Positions 6,853-13,075 of a DNA stretch of 21,335 nt are shown here, in pieces. The notes beneath the pieces were generated by a model. It did no database searches. It worked only from the letters and a program-made list of their open reading frames with translations, and was not told the origin of the DNA. Both the position numbers and the translations under genes were made by a program. Within the stretch, counting starts at the first letter, position 1, and each line of letters begins with the position of its first letter. Origin of the DNA: Candidatus Kerfeldbacteria bacterium CG08_land_8_20_14_0_20_43_14 (GTDB taxonomy: Bacteria > Patescibacteriota > Patescibacteriia > PEXW01); contig PEXW01000069.1 in assembly GCA_002774575.1 (NCBI GenBank), positions 1 to 21,335 of the forward strand, in the 5' to 3' direction.

Positions 6853-8304
6853 ATGGACTGGCTCACCCTTTCCCATTTAGCCCGAACCGAAATTGAGGCT
6901 CTGCAAAACCGGGCTATTAAAAAATTTTTCCACCACGAATTGCCCTATTCGTCGTTTTTCAGGGAACTTTTTGAAAAACATAAGCTGAAATTCACGGATA
7001 TAAACAATCTGGAAGATTTACAAAAAATTCCTTTTACCTCCAAAACCGACTTGGCACCGACCGCTGAAGATCCGGGCAAGTCCCGCAGATTTATCCTGCA
7101 GCCGGATGAAAAATTAATTAAAAAATTCGCGCCCAAAACCAAACTGCTGAAAATTTTAGGCCAGAAAATTGCCGGCTTGGATTACAAAAAAAATCTGGAA
7201 TGGGAATATAAGCCCGTGCATTTGCATTTCACCACTGGCCGTTCAGCCCTGCCCACGGCCGTGGGCTACACCAGCCGGGATCTGGTAACTATCAAAAAAA
7301 CTGCTCGCCGACTTTTTCAAACCATGGGCATTCCTTCTGATGCCGTGGTGGTAAATTCTTTTCCTTATGCTCCGCACCTGGCTTTTTGGCTGACTTATTT
7401 TGCCACCTCTTCTTTGCAACTGACCACCTTACAGTCCGGTGGCGGCAAAATTTTAGGCACGCCAAAAATCATTGACGCCATTGAAAAATTAAAAGCCAAG
7501 GTAGTTACTTCCATCCCTGGTTATTTTTATCATATTTTACGCGAAGCCGTGGCCCAAAAACGGAATTGGTCGGGTCTGGAATTTGTAGTTTTTGGCGGTG
7601 AACGGGTCAGTGAAGGCTTGCGCGGAAAGGTTAAGGAACTGCTTAAAGAAGTGGGCGCTTTTAACACAAAGATCCTGGCAACCTATGCCATGACTGAAGG
7701 CAAAACCGCCTGGGTTCAATGCAGTGAAGAAACCGGCTATCACACCTATCCGGACATGGAAATTTTTGAAGTAGTGGATGAAAACGGCAACCGGGTGCCG
7801 GAAAACACGCCGGGCGAATTGGTTTACACCAGCTTGAATTGGCGGGGGACTGTTATGGTCAGATACCGGACTGGCGATATGATCCAGGGGCTTTCCTGGA
7901 AAACCTGCCCGCATTGCGGCCGGACGGTTCCGCAAATTTCCAAAGATATTCAAAGAAAATGCGATTTCAAAGAATTCCGCCTGACCAAAGTAAAAGGCGA
8001 ACTGGTTAATTTGAACGCTTTTTATCCCGTACTTTCCGGCATAAAGGATGTGGACGAATGGCAATTGGAAATTTCTAAGGTGAATAATGACCCTTATGAA
8101 GTGGATGAAATGGTTCTATACATCGCGTCAAAACCCAAGGTTGATTTTGAAGCTTTGAGCAGAGATATTAACCGAAAAGTTTTGTCCGAAACCGGCATTA
8201 CCCCAAAGATAGTGCAAAAAAACCTGAACGAGGTTTTACAAATGATCGGCATGGAAAGCGAGCTGAAGGAAAAAAGAATCGTGGATAAAAGACCGAAAGG
8301 ATAA
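6853..8304 (+). CDS. PaaK/CapK-like adenylate-forming enzyme
   Basis: A 483-aa member of the ANL superfamily, nearest to phenylacetate-CoA ligases. These enzymes adenylate a carboxylate and pass it to CoA or another thiol. The P-loop equivalent is FTTGRSALP (126-134), shifted from the canonical SSGTTGxP. GGERVSEGLR (248-257), YAMTE (278-282), PGELVYTSL and RYRTGD (337-342) match the family in order. A CPHCG pair (Cys-352, Cys-355) follows TGD, as in PaaK proteins. The usual R-x-DD-M hinge is replaced by RKCDFKEFRLTKVKGE. The context with two acyltransferases suggests activation of scavenged fatty acids rather than phenylacetate. No Shine-Dalgarno is seen. The superfamily is firm, the substrate inferred. 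Confidence 0.8.
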   Translation: MDWLTLSHLARTEIEALQNRAIKKFFHHELPYSSFFRELFEKHKLKFTDINNLEDLQKIPFTSKTDLAPTAEDPGKSRRFILQPDEKLIKKFAPKTKLLKILGQKIAGLDYKKNLEWEYKPVHLHFTTGRSALPTAVGYTSRDLVTIKKTARRLFQTMGIPSDAVVVNSFPYAPHLAFWLTYFATSSLQLTTLQSGGGKILGTPKIIDAIEKLKAKVVTSIPGYFYHILREAVAQKRNWSGLEFVVFGGERVSEGLRGKVKELLKEVGAFNTKILATYAMTEGKTAWVQCSEETGYHTYPDMEIFEVVDENGNRVPENTPGELVYTSLNWRGTVMVRYRTGDMIQGLSWKTCPHCGRTVPQISKDIQRKCDFKEFRLTKVKGELVNLNAFYPVLSGIKDVDEWQLEISKVNNDPYEVDEMVLYIASKPKVDFEALSRDINRKVLSETGITPKIVQKNLNEVLQMIGMESELKEKRIVDKRPKG

Positions 8305-8327
8305 TCTATTTGTTTATAAAAATTTTC

Positions 8328-8355
8328 CCAGCTCAGGCGACTCTGCCTGAGCTGG
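8328..8355. terminator. Perfect 11-bp hairpin between convergent genes
   Basis: CCAGCTCAGGC (8328-8338) and GCCTGAGCTGG (8345-8355) pair perfectly around GACTCT. On the + strand it follows the acyltransferase/PaaK-like operon, with only ACTTATTT behind it. On the - strand it lies downstream of the 46-aa membrane protein gene and is followed by GGGAAAATTTTT. It can serve as a shared, imperfect bidirectional terminator. Confidence 0.6.
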
Positions 8356-8397
8356 ACTTATTTAAGATGAATTTATGCTTGTTCACGCAGCCGTAGC

Positions 8398-8427
8398 GGG
8401 CCGCACTGGGATTTTTAGTGGCAGCCC
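8398..8427. other. Imperfect hairpin in the intergenic region
   Basis: GGGCCGCACT (8398-8407) and AGTGGCAGCCC (8417-8427) pair with one bulge around GGGATTTTT. No T-tract follows on either strand. It lies between the stop of the 46-aa gene and the shared terminator hairpin, so in that transcript it would be a 3' UTR structure. No gene is recognised in 8356-8483. Confidence 0.35.
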
Positions 8428-8483
8428 CAAGGTCATATTAAAATAAAGGAGCTTATAGTTTCCAATGAACCCCATCTGTCTTG

Positions 8484-8624
8484 TCATAAAACGCCTACTG
8501 CTGAGCGCATAATTCTCACGATTAATGGCATGAGATAATATGTCCCGACCCATGATCCCACGAGTAGTATGATAGCAATACCCTCAATGAGCAGGGGGGA
8601 AGGAACAAACCGCCGATTACGCAT
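8484..8624 (-). CDS. Small membrane protein, 46 aa, unknown
   Basis: I do not recognise a family. The product starts MRNRRF, a short basic N-terminus, and then has one strongly hydrophobic segment (about residues 10-39) with GIAIILLVGSWVG at its centre; the end is basic and short. The positive-inside rule would keep the N-terminus in the cytoplasm. Support for a real gene is unusually good for its size: AAAGGAGGG (8629-8637) sits 4 nt upstream of the ATG, and a perfect TTGACA lies further upstream (8691-8696). The frame ends with a TGA, and the transcript would reach the hairpin at 8328-8355. Possible roles for such proteins include toxin, membrane stress peptide or complex subunit; none can be chosen here. 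Confidence 0.6.
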   Translation of the reverse strand: MRNRRFVPSPLLIEGIAIILLVGSWVGTYYLMPLIVRIMRSAVGVL

Positions 8625-8667
8625 TCTGCCCTCCTTTAAGGTTCAAGGTTTCATAATCGATAAATGT

Positions 8668-8696
8668 AGAGTATCGTTATGGAAATTGTATGTCAA
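8668..8696 (-). promoter_or_regulatory. Promoter of the 46-aa gene
   Basis: On the - strand, TTGACA (8691-8696) is followed by GATACT after 15 nt (8670-8675) or TACTCT after 17 nt (8668-8673). The -35 is perfect, the -10 partial. The leader would be about 37 nt and ends in the strong SD of the 46-aa ORF. Confidence 0.55.
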
Positions 8697-8772
8697 TATT
8701 ATGCCATACAAAAAAGACCCAACATTTTCAATTATTTGCTTTTTAAACCCTGCCTACTGCGGCACTTCTTTT

Positions 8773-8801
8773 TTGAAATTCCCTTTACTGTTTGTTATAA
8801 T
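8773..8801 (+). promoter_or_regulatory. Promoter of the 84-aa gene
   Basis: TTGAAA (8773-8778), a 17-nt spacer, and a perfect TATAAT (8796-8801) preceded by TG one base away (8793-8794), so an extended -10. It is the closest match to consensus in the window and diverges from the 46-aa gene's promoter. Confidence 0.85.
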
Positions 8802-8819
8802 CTCCCAAAAGGAGAAATC

Positions 8820-9074
8820 ATGCTTTTTTTAAAATCCGAGCAAAAATGGTGCGAACATCACGCGCGCATAATAAACCTGGATGGTAATCCAATTTGGTTA
8901 TGCAAAGAAACTGATAAACCGGTTATAATTATGAGTTTTGAACGACAATTCTCTGGAACAACCTACGCCATATTCCATCTTTTTTGCGAAGCCTGTGGTG
9001 AATGGCCGACTTTTGCCGAATTAGATGCCATTCCGATTAACTCTATTGATGATCTGGTTGAAATGGCCTGGTGA
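8820..9074 (+). CDS. 84-aa Cys/His protein, unknown
   Basis: No family recognised. The 84-residue product has Cys-11 and His-13/His-14 (WCEHH), Cys-28 and a CEAC pair (Cys-56, Cys-59), a set able to bind one zinc ion, followed by an acidic end (NSIDDLVEMAW). The start is chosen by AAGGAG at 8809-8814, five bases before the ATG, just downstream of an extended -10 promoter; an upstream in-frame ATG at 8679 would precede the promoter. A clean terminator follows 5 nt after the stop. It is thus a monocistronic, probably well-expressed gene. The strong SD contrasts with the SD-less housekeeping genes around it, which may reflect a different origin. Confidence 0.75.
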   Translation: MLFLKSEQKWCEHHARIINLDGNPIWLCKETDKPVIIMSFERQFSGTTYAIFHLFCEACGEWPTFAELDAIPINSIDDLVEMAW

Positions 9075-9078
9075 CTTT

Positions 9079-9110
9079 TGACCCTCTAATAATATAGAGG
9101 GTCATTTTAT
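9079..9110 (+). terminator. Intrinsic terminator of the 84-aa gene
   Basis: TGACCCTCTA (9079-9088) pairs with TAGAGGGTCA (9095-9104) around ATAATA, followed by TTTTAT. A 10-bp stem with a T-tract immediately behind the 84-aa gene. Confidence 0.85.
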
Positions 9111-9197
9111 GGCCTTGCTCGCCCCCCTTTTTTTCACTAAATTGACCAATCTCCAAAAATCAGTTAGGTTAAAATTCTTAACCCTTTAATATTTTTT

Positions 9198-10484
9198 ATG
9201 CAAATCACAGTCGAATTAAAACCTAAAAGTTTAACAGCGCTGACTATTGAATTAACCGCTGATGAATTTTCCAAGTTTATAACCAAGGCCGTTAACCATC
9301 TGGCTGAAGAAATAAAAATTCCCGGCTTCAGACCTGGCAAAGCCCCGCGGGATGTTGTTGAAAAAAAAGTCAGCTCAAAAGCGCTTTTGGAAGAAGCAGC
9401 CGAGTTGGCTGTACAGGACTCTTTTCCCAAAGCCGTTATTGAAAAAGACATTAAATCTTTGGGCGCGCCCAAAATTTTCATTGAGAAGCTGGCTGAAGGC
9501 AACCCGTTTATTTACAAAGCCGAAGTCGCGGTTTTGCCGGAGATTTCCATTGGTGATATTAAATCTATTAAACTTGAAAAAAAGCCGGCAGAGGTTAAAA
9601 CCGAAAAAGTTGAGGAAACTTTGAAAGGCCTGCAAAAAATGCACGCCACTGAAACGCGGACCAATCGGCCGGCCAAAACCGGAGATCGGGTGGATGTGGA
9701 TTTTAATGTCTATCTGGATAATGTGCCGTTAGACGGCGGCAAAGGCCAAAATTATCCTTTGACCATTGGCGAAAAAGTTTTTATCCCGGGCTTTGAAGAC
9801 CAGGTAATCGGCATGAAAGAAAATGAAGTCAAAGAATTCAAGCTGACTTTTCCCAAAGATTACGTTAAAAAAGATCTGCAGGGCAAACAAGCGGATTTTA
9901 AAGTTACCTTAAAAGCCGTGTATGATGTGGCTTTGCCCGCCTTGGATAATGAATTCGCGAAAAAGTTAGGTAAGTTTGAATCCATGGAAGACTTGCGCGC
10001 CAAAATTCAGGAAAATTTGCACCAGGAAGCCAAAATGAAAGAAGAGCAAAAGTTTGAACAAGCAATGCTGGAAGCGGTTTTAACCAAGTGTAAAATCGGG
10101 GAAATGCCGGAAATTTTAGTGGAAGCTGAAACCGACAAAATGCTACATGAATTGGAGCACGCCATTGGTGATGATGGGGGCAAATTTGAAGACTATTTAA
10201 GCAACATTAAAAAAAACAGAGACGACTTGAAAAAAGAGTTTCTGCCCAAAGCCGAAACCCGGGTAAAAGTGGCTTTGGTTTTGCGAACTTTGGCGGAAAA
10301 AGAAAAACTTTTTGCCACAGACCAGGAGGTAGAAAATGAAATTTCCGCCGAAAGCCTGCGCTATACCAATCAGCCGGAAATTTTGAAGCGATTACAGTCG
10401 GAGGATTATAAAGACTATCTAAAAATGGTTTTGGCGAATAAGAAAGTAATTGACTGGGTAAGTAAACAAATTTCCTCTTCCTAA
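9198..10484 (+). CDS. tig: Trigger factor
   Basis: Ribosome-associated chaperone with peptidyl-prolyl isomerase activity that binds nascent chains at the exit tunnel. The ribosome-binding loop is GFRPGKAPR (43-51). An FKBP-type isomerase domain spans about 158-245, with GDRVDVDFNVYLDN and IGEKVFIPGFEDQVIGM. The C-terminal SurA-like helical arms run to residue 428, the normal length. No Shine-Dalgarno precedes the ATG; the leader is AT-rich. A possible -10 (TAAAAT, 9170-9175) lacks a well-spaced -35. The stop codon lies in the first bases of the DUF559 cassette's left inverted repeat, so the gene has lost or never had its own terminator and ends at the insertion. Confidence 0.96.
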   Translation: MQITVELKPKSLTALTIELTADEFSKFITKAVNHLAEEIKIPGFRPGKAPRDVVEKKVSSKALLEEAAELAVQDSFPKAVIEKDIKSLGAPKIFIEKLAEGNPFIYKAEVAVLPEISIGDIKSIKLEKKPAEVKTEKVEETLKGLQKMHATETRTNRPAKTGDRVDVDFNVYLDNVPLDGGKGQNYPLTIGEKVFIPGFEDQVIGMKENEVKEFKLTFPKDYVKKDLQGKQADFKVTLKAVYDVALPALDNEFAKKLGKFESMEDLRAKIQENLHQEAKMKEEQKFEQAMLEAVLTKCKIGEMPEILVEAETDKMLHELEHAIGDDGGKFEDYLSNIKKNRDDLKKEFLPKAETRVKVALVLRTLAEKEKLFATDQEVENEISAESLRYTNQPEILKRLQSEDYKDYLKMVLANKKVIDWVSKQISSS

Positions 10485-10488
10485 ATAT

Positions 10489-10569
10489 CCCCTCCTTTCA
10501 CAAGGAGGGGTGCCCCGAGTGAAGCTCCCGAGTGTAATCGAGAGGGCAAAGTCGAGGGGCAGGGTGGTT
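10489..10569. repeat. Left structured arm of the DUF559 cassette
   Basis: CCCCTCCTT (10489-10497) and AAGGAGGGG (10502-10510) form a 9-bp hairpin with a 4-nt loop. Directly next to it, TGCCC (10511-10515) pairs with GGGCA (10544-10548) enclosing CTCCCGA/TCGAGAG (10526-10545), a second branched hairpin. The arm ends in GAGGGGCAGGGTGGTT, which mirrors the right arm. As RNA the first hairpin could also terminate or protect tig mRNA. Confidence 0.7.
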
Positions 10570-10570
10570 T

Positions 10571-10975
10571 ATGATAAAAATCTTCAATAATAAAATAGCC
10601 AAATCAAAGCGCCAGTCATTACGCAATAACATGCCCAAGGCTGAAATAATTCTTTGGTCGTATTTAAAAAACAGACAACTAGAAGGCTTTAAATTTCGCC
10701 GACAACAATGTATTGGCCCATACATTGTCGATTTTTATTGTCCAACAGTTAAACTGGCCATTGAAATTGATGGCGAAAGCCATTTCTCAAATACGGCTAT
10801 GTTATATGATTTAAAAAGAGAAAAATTTATTAAACAATATAAAATAAATGTTTTAAGAGTCTTAAATACAGATGTTTATAACAATATTAATGGAGTATTA
10901 CAGATTATCTTAGATGCACTTAATCAGATTTCCTCTCACACCACCCCTGGCCCCTCCTCGGACAGGAGGGGATAA
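10571..10975 (+). CDS. DUF559 (Vsr-like) endonuclease-domain protein
   Basis: A 134-aa protein of the DUF559 family, whose fold is that of very-short-patch-repair/PD-(D/E)XK nucleases; a biological role is not established. Family blocks are clear: PKAEIILWSYLKNRQLEGFKF (Glu-25), FRRQQCIGPYIVDFYCP (Asp-54), LAIEIDGESH (Glu-65, Asp-67, His-71) and INVLRVLNTDVYNNINGV. The putative catalytic acids are all present. The last dozen residues (HTTPGPSSDRRG) are encoded by the right palindromic arm of the cassette, so the repeat is part of the gene. No Shine-Dalgarno is seen; the ATG abuts the left arm. Such genes are often found singly with flanking palindromes, and this one looks like the cargo or the mobility enzyme of the element. 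Confidence 0.92.
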   Translation: MIKIFNNKIAKSKRQSLRNNMPKAEIILWSYLKNRQLEGFKFRRQQCIGPYIVDFYCPTVKLAIEIDGESHFSNTAMLYDLKREKFIKQYKINVLRVLNTDVYNNINGVLQIILDALNQISSHTTPGPSSDRRG

Positions 10976-11021
10976 TTAAGAGGTAAGCACGCCCAATCTC
11001 CAAGGGAGAGGAGGGATATTT
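10939..11021. repeat. Right structured arm of the DUF559 cassette
   Basis: The inverted partner of the left inner repeat lies at 10939-10956. CCCCTCCT (10951-10958) pairs with AGGAGGGG (10964-10971). TCTCC (10997-11001) pairs with GGAGA (11005-11009), and the arm ends in GGAGGGATATTT, the mirror of the left outer end. Confidence 0.65.
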
Positions 11022-11033
11022 CAAATGATGAAA

Positions 11034-11042
11034 TGATATACT
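11034..11042 (+). promoter_or_regulatory. Extended -10 of the EamA pseudogene
   Basis: TGATATACT is an extended -10 (TG, one base, TATACT at 11037-11042). It lies 10 nt before the ATG at 11053, so the message would be nearly leaderless. The -35 position falls inside the right end of the DUF559 cassette and has no match. Confidence 0.5.
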
Positions 11043-11052
11043 ATACACATCT

Positions 11053-11946
11053 ATGTCACCCACGGCTGGTTTACTTGCCGCATTTATCGCATTTTTAGCC
11101 TGGGGCTTTGGCGACTTCGCCATTCAACGTTCAGTAAGGGCAGTCGGCGCTGTTCCGGCGTTATTTTTTATTGGAGCATTTGGATTATTTGGGTTATTGC
11201 CATTTGTCTGGTCTGATATTCCGCTTTTCTTTTCGCAAGGTAATCTGGACATGCTTCTTGGGTTTACCGGAGTCGCCACCTTTATCTACGCGATTTTTCT
11301 TTTCAAATCTCTAGGCCAGGGAAAACTTTCGGTCACAGAGCCAGTCATGAGTTTTGAGCTGCCGATCACCATAGCCATAGGCATTCTCATCATCGGCGAA
11401 ACAATCAGCTCATTTCAACTATTCTTAACAATAATCATTTTTATCGGATTAATCATTACCGTAATCCACCGCGAACCCAGTCATTGGTGGCAATTCTTCC
11501 GCAAACATTCTTTTCTTGAACATAGAGTCGTCTTGGCCGGCATCGCCACTATCTTATCCGCAATGACCAATGTTTTTACCGGAGTTTTAAGCCAACAATC
11601 AAAACCATCGCTCGCCATCTAGGGCATCCATACCTCTTTGACAATAATGTGTTTGCTATGGATGATTATCCGAAAAGAAATTCGGTCGTCTTTTCTGCAT
11701 GCCAAAAAACATTGGCGGCCAATCGTAATCCAAAGTATATTTGATAACCTAACCTGGGTCGCCTATGCCGCGGCTGTTTTAGCGATACCAATTTCAATCA
11801 CCATTACCATTTCCGAAAGCTATATTGCCCTTGCCGCTCTGCTTGGGATTATTATCAATAAAGCGCGTTTGCAACGTCATTAATATATCGGCATTACTCT
11901 TGCGCTAATTGCGGCAATTGCTTTAGCTGCCGTAAGCGCAGCATAA
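11053..11946 (+). pseudogene. EamA/DMT-family transporter, two in-frame stops
   Basis: A drug/metabolite transporter superfamily (EamA) protein of about 297 codons, the normal full length, with about ten hydrophobic helices in two homologous halves. One reading frame is interrupted by a TAG at 11620-11622 and by a TAA at 11881-11883. Translation resumes in the same frame with transporter-like sequence both times (GIHTSLTIMCLLWM, then YIGITLALIAAIALAAVSAA to a TAA at 11944). The second stop looks like a CAA-to-TAA change in an RHQYIG-type context. No frameshift is needed. TAG is not used as a stop by any other gene here, but the in-frame TAA excludes simple TAG recoding. The pieces 11053-11622 and 11638-11883 should not be read as separate genes. 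Its promoter was possibly damaged by the neighbouring insertion. Confidence 0.85.
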
Positions 11947-11964
11947 TGGCAGGATTAAATAAAT

Positions 11965-11989
11965 AAAAAAACCCAGAATTTATTCCGAG
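11965..11989 (-). terminator. Terminator of the 45-aa gene
   Basis: On the - strand, CTCGGAA and TTCTGGG (within 11972-11989, two G-T pairs) form a stem around the loop TAAA, directly followed by seven T (11965-11971) and then ATTTATTT. The gene's stop codon is in the loop region, a compact arrangement that supports the gene being real. Confidence 0.7.
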
Positions 11990-12117
11990 CTTTCATAATC
12001 TGCAATAATCAGTTTTCCCTCTTTCCGGTCATACGAACCGCGCCCTTTATTTTTTCGGTGCACTCCGCCGGTTTTTCTTGGCAAAGGTAAACGGATTTTC
12101 GGTCTTTTCTTTTTCAC
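11980..12117 (-). CDS. Small basic protein, 45 aa, unknown
   Basis: Starts at GTG and reads MKKKRPKIRLPLPRKTGG, continues with HRKNKGRGSYDRKEGK and ends in an acidic LIIADYESSE. More than a third of the residues are Lys or Arg, with two prolines and several glycines in an extended first half, so it is probably an RNA- or ribosome-binding peptide rather than an enzyme; no family is recognised. AGGAG (12124-12128) lies 6 nt before the GTG, a TTGACA promoter is further upstream, and a hairpin plus T-tract overlaps the stop. This complete set of signals makes a 138-bp ORF credible. It is convergent with the decayed transporter gene and divergent from endonuclease IV. Confidence 0.75.
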   Translation of the reverse strand: MKKKRPKIRLPLPRKTGGVHRKNKGRGSYDRKEGKLIIADYESSE

Positions 12118-12148
12118 TTCTTACTCCTGTTTTTATTTAGCCTAAAAA

Positions 12149-12175
12149 ATTACACTATTTTTTAACTCATGTCAA
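12149..12175 (-). promoter_or_regulatory. Promoter of the 45-aa gene
   Basis: On the - strand, a perfect TTGACA (12170-12175) and TGTAAT (12149-12154) with a 15-nt spacer; TAATTT with a 17-nt spacer is an alternative -10. The leader is about 25 nt and contains the SD. Confidence 0.65.
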
Positions 12176-12196
12176 GGCTGAAAAAGATTAAGTAAC

Positions 12197-12202
12197 TATG
12201 AT
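12197..12202 (+). promoter_or_regulatory. -10 box of endonuclease IV gene
   Basis: TATGAT lies 13 nt before the ATG at 12216, so the leader would be about 6 nt. No convincing -35 is seen. It is back to back with the promoter of the 45-aa gene. Confidence 0.35.
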
Positions 12203-12215
12203 AAGCTTTTAATAT

Positions 12216-13073
12216 ATGCTTTTCGGCCTTCATGTCTCTGCCGCTGGCGGAGTTCAAAACTGTCCTAAAAACGCTAAATCCTTGGGTTGCGAAACCTATC
12301 AATTTTTTTCGCGTCCGCCCCAGGGCGGCCCGGCACCAAAATTGACCATCAGTATTGTTAAGCAATTCAAAAGCCAGAACAAAAAATACAACTTCAACAA
12401 AACCTATATCCACACCCCGTATTTTATAAATTTCGCTTCGGATAATAACCGGATAAAATACGGTTCAATTTCCGTAGTCAGAGAAGAATTGGAAAGAGCA
12501 TCTCTTTTGGACGTAACCGCGGTTATGACCCACTTGGGTTCGGCCAAAGAACAACCGGAAAAAGCCGCTTTAAAAACCACCTTGGCCAGCCTAAAAAAAG
12601 TTTTGACTGGTTATAAAGGCAAAAGCGTATTTTTGATTGAAAATTCAGCTGGCGCTGGCAAAACCATGGGCGATACCTTGGAAGAACTAGCTTATCTTAT
12701 AAAAAAGCTGGCTGGCAGTCCAGAGCTCAAAGCCCAAAGCTCCTCATTCGGGATTTGTCTGGACACTTGCCATGCTTTTGCCACTGGCTATGATTTGCGA
12801 AATAAAAAATTCTTGAATGAATTTATAAAACAATTTGACAAAAAAATTGACTTAAAATATCTGAAATTAATTCATGCCAATGACAGCCAGACAAAAATAG
12901 GCGAGCATAAAGACCGGCATGAACATTTAGGCCAGGGCGAAATCGGCCTGGCAGGCTTTGAGGAATTGGTAAAAAATTCCAAATTAAAAAAGGTTGATAT
13001 GGTGGCGGAAACCCCTCACGACGGCCGGCATATTCAGGACTTAAAATTATTAAAACAATTTCGAAATAAATAA
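12216..13073 (+). CDS. nfo: Endonuclease IV (AP endonuclease)
   Basis: Base-excision-repair enzyme that cuts the backbone 5' of abasic sites using three Zn ions. All nine family metal ligands can be placed: His-66 (YIHTPY), His-106 (THLGS), Glu-142 (IENSAGAG), Asp-183 and His-186 (LDTCHAF), His-220 (LIHANDS), Asp-233 and His-235 (DRHEHLG), and Glu-265 (AETPHD). The N-terminus GLHVSAAGG and the length of 285 aa are typical. No Shine-Dalgarno precedes the ATG and a -10-like box lies only 13 nt upstream, so the message may be nearly leaderless. The YdcF-like gene begins 2 nt after the stop. Confidence 0.97.
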   Translation: MLFGLHVSAAGGVQNCPKNAKSLGCETYQFFSRPPQGGPAPKLTISIVKQFKSQNKKYNFNKTYIHTPYFINFASDNNRIKYGSISVVREELERASLLDVTAVMTHLGSAKEQPEKAALKTTLASLKKVLTGYKGKSVFLIENSAGAGKTMGDTLEELAYLIKKLAGSPELKAQSSSFGICLDTCHAFATGYDLRNKKFLNEFIKQFDKKIDLKYLKLIHANDSQTKIGEHKDRHEHLGQGEIGLAGFEELVKNSKLKKVDMVAETPHDGRHIQDLKLLKQFRNK

Positions 13074-13075
13074 AT

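Larger units (their letters stand above)
10483..11021. mobile_element. DUF559 cassette bounded by inverted repeats
   Basis: The left end AAATATCCCCTCC (10483-10495) is the inverted repeat of the right end GGAGGGATATTT (11010-11021), differing by one G. Inside are a palindrome at each side (10489-10510 and 10951-10971) and a second inverted pair, GAGGGGCAGGGTGGTT (10554-10569) against 10939-10956. The only gene is the DUF559 endonuclease. Element boundaries are inferred from symmetry; no clear target-site duplication is visible. The element starts inside the trigger factor stop codon and ends at the -35 position of the EamA pseudogene's promoter. Confidence 0.6.

Noticed and set aside
8679..8819. 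Longer version of the 84-aa protein starting at 8679
   Set aside because: The start would lie upstream of the extended -10 promoter at 8773-8801 and lacks an SD; the ATG at 8820 has both in place.
8569..8832. 87-aa + strand frame across the intergenic island
   Set aside because: It has no ribosome site, overlaps two promoters and lies antisense to the better-supported 46-aa gene.
10483..11021. Insertion sequence with a DDE or HUH transposase
   Set aside because: The only ORF is a DUF559 nuclease; no transposase motif and no clear target duplication are present.
11620..11883. Recoded stop codons or two separate transporter genes
   Set aside because: Both TAG and TAA interrupt one frame of a single EamA protein, while TAA ends many other genes here. 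A decayed gene is simpler than recoding, and the second fragment alone has no promoter or ribosome site.
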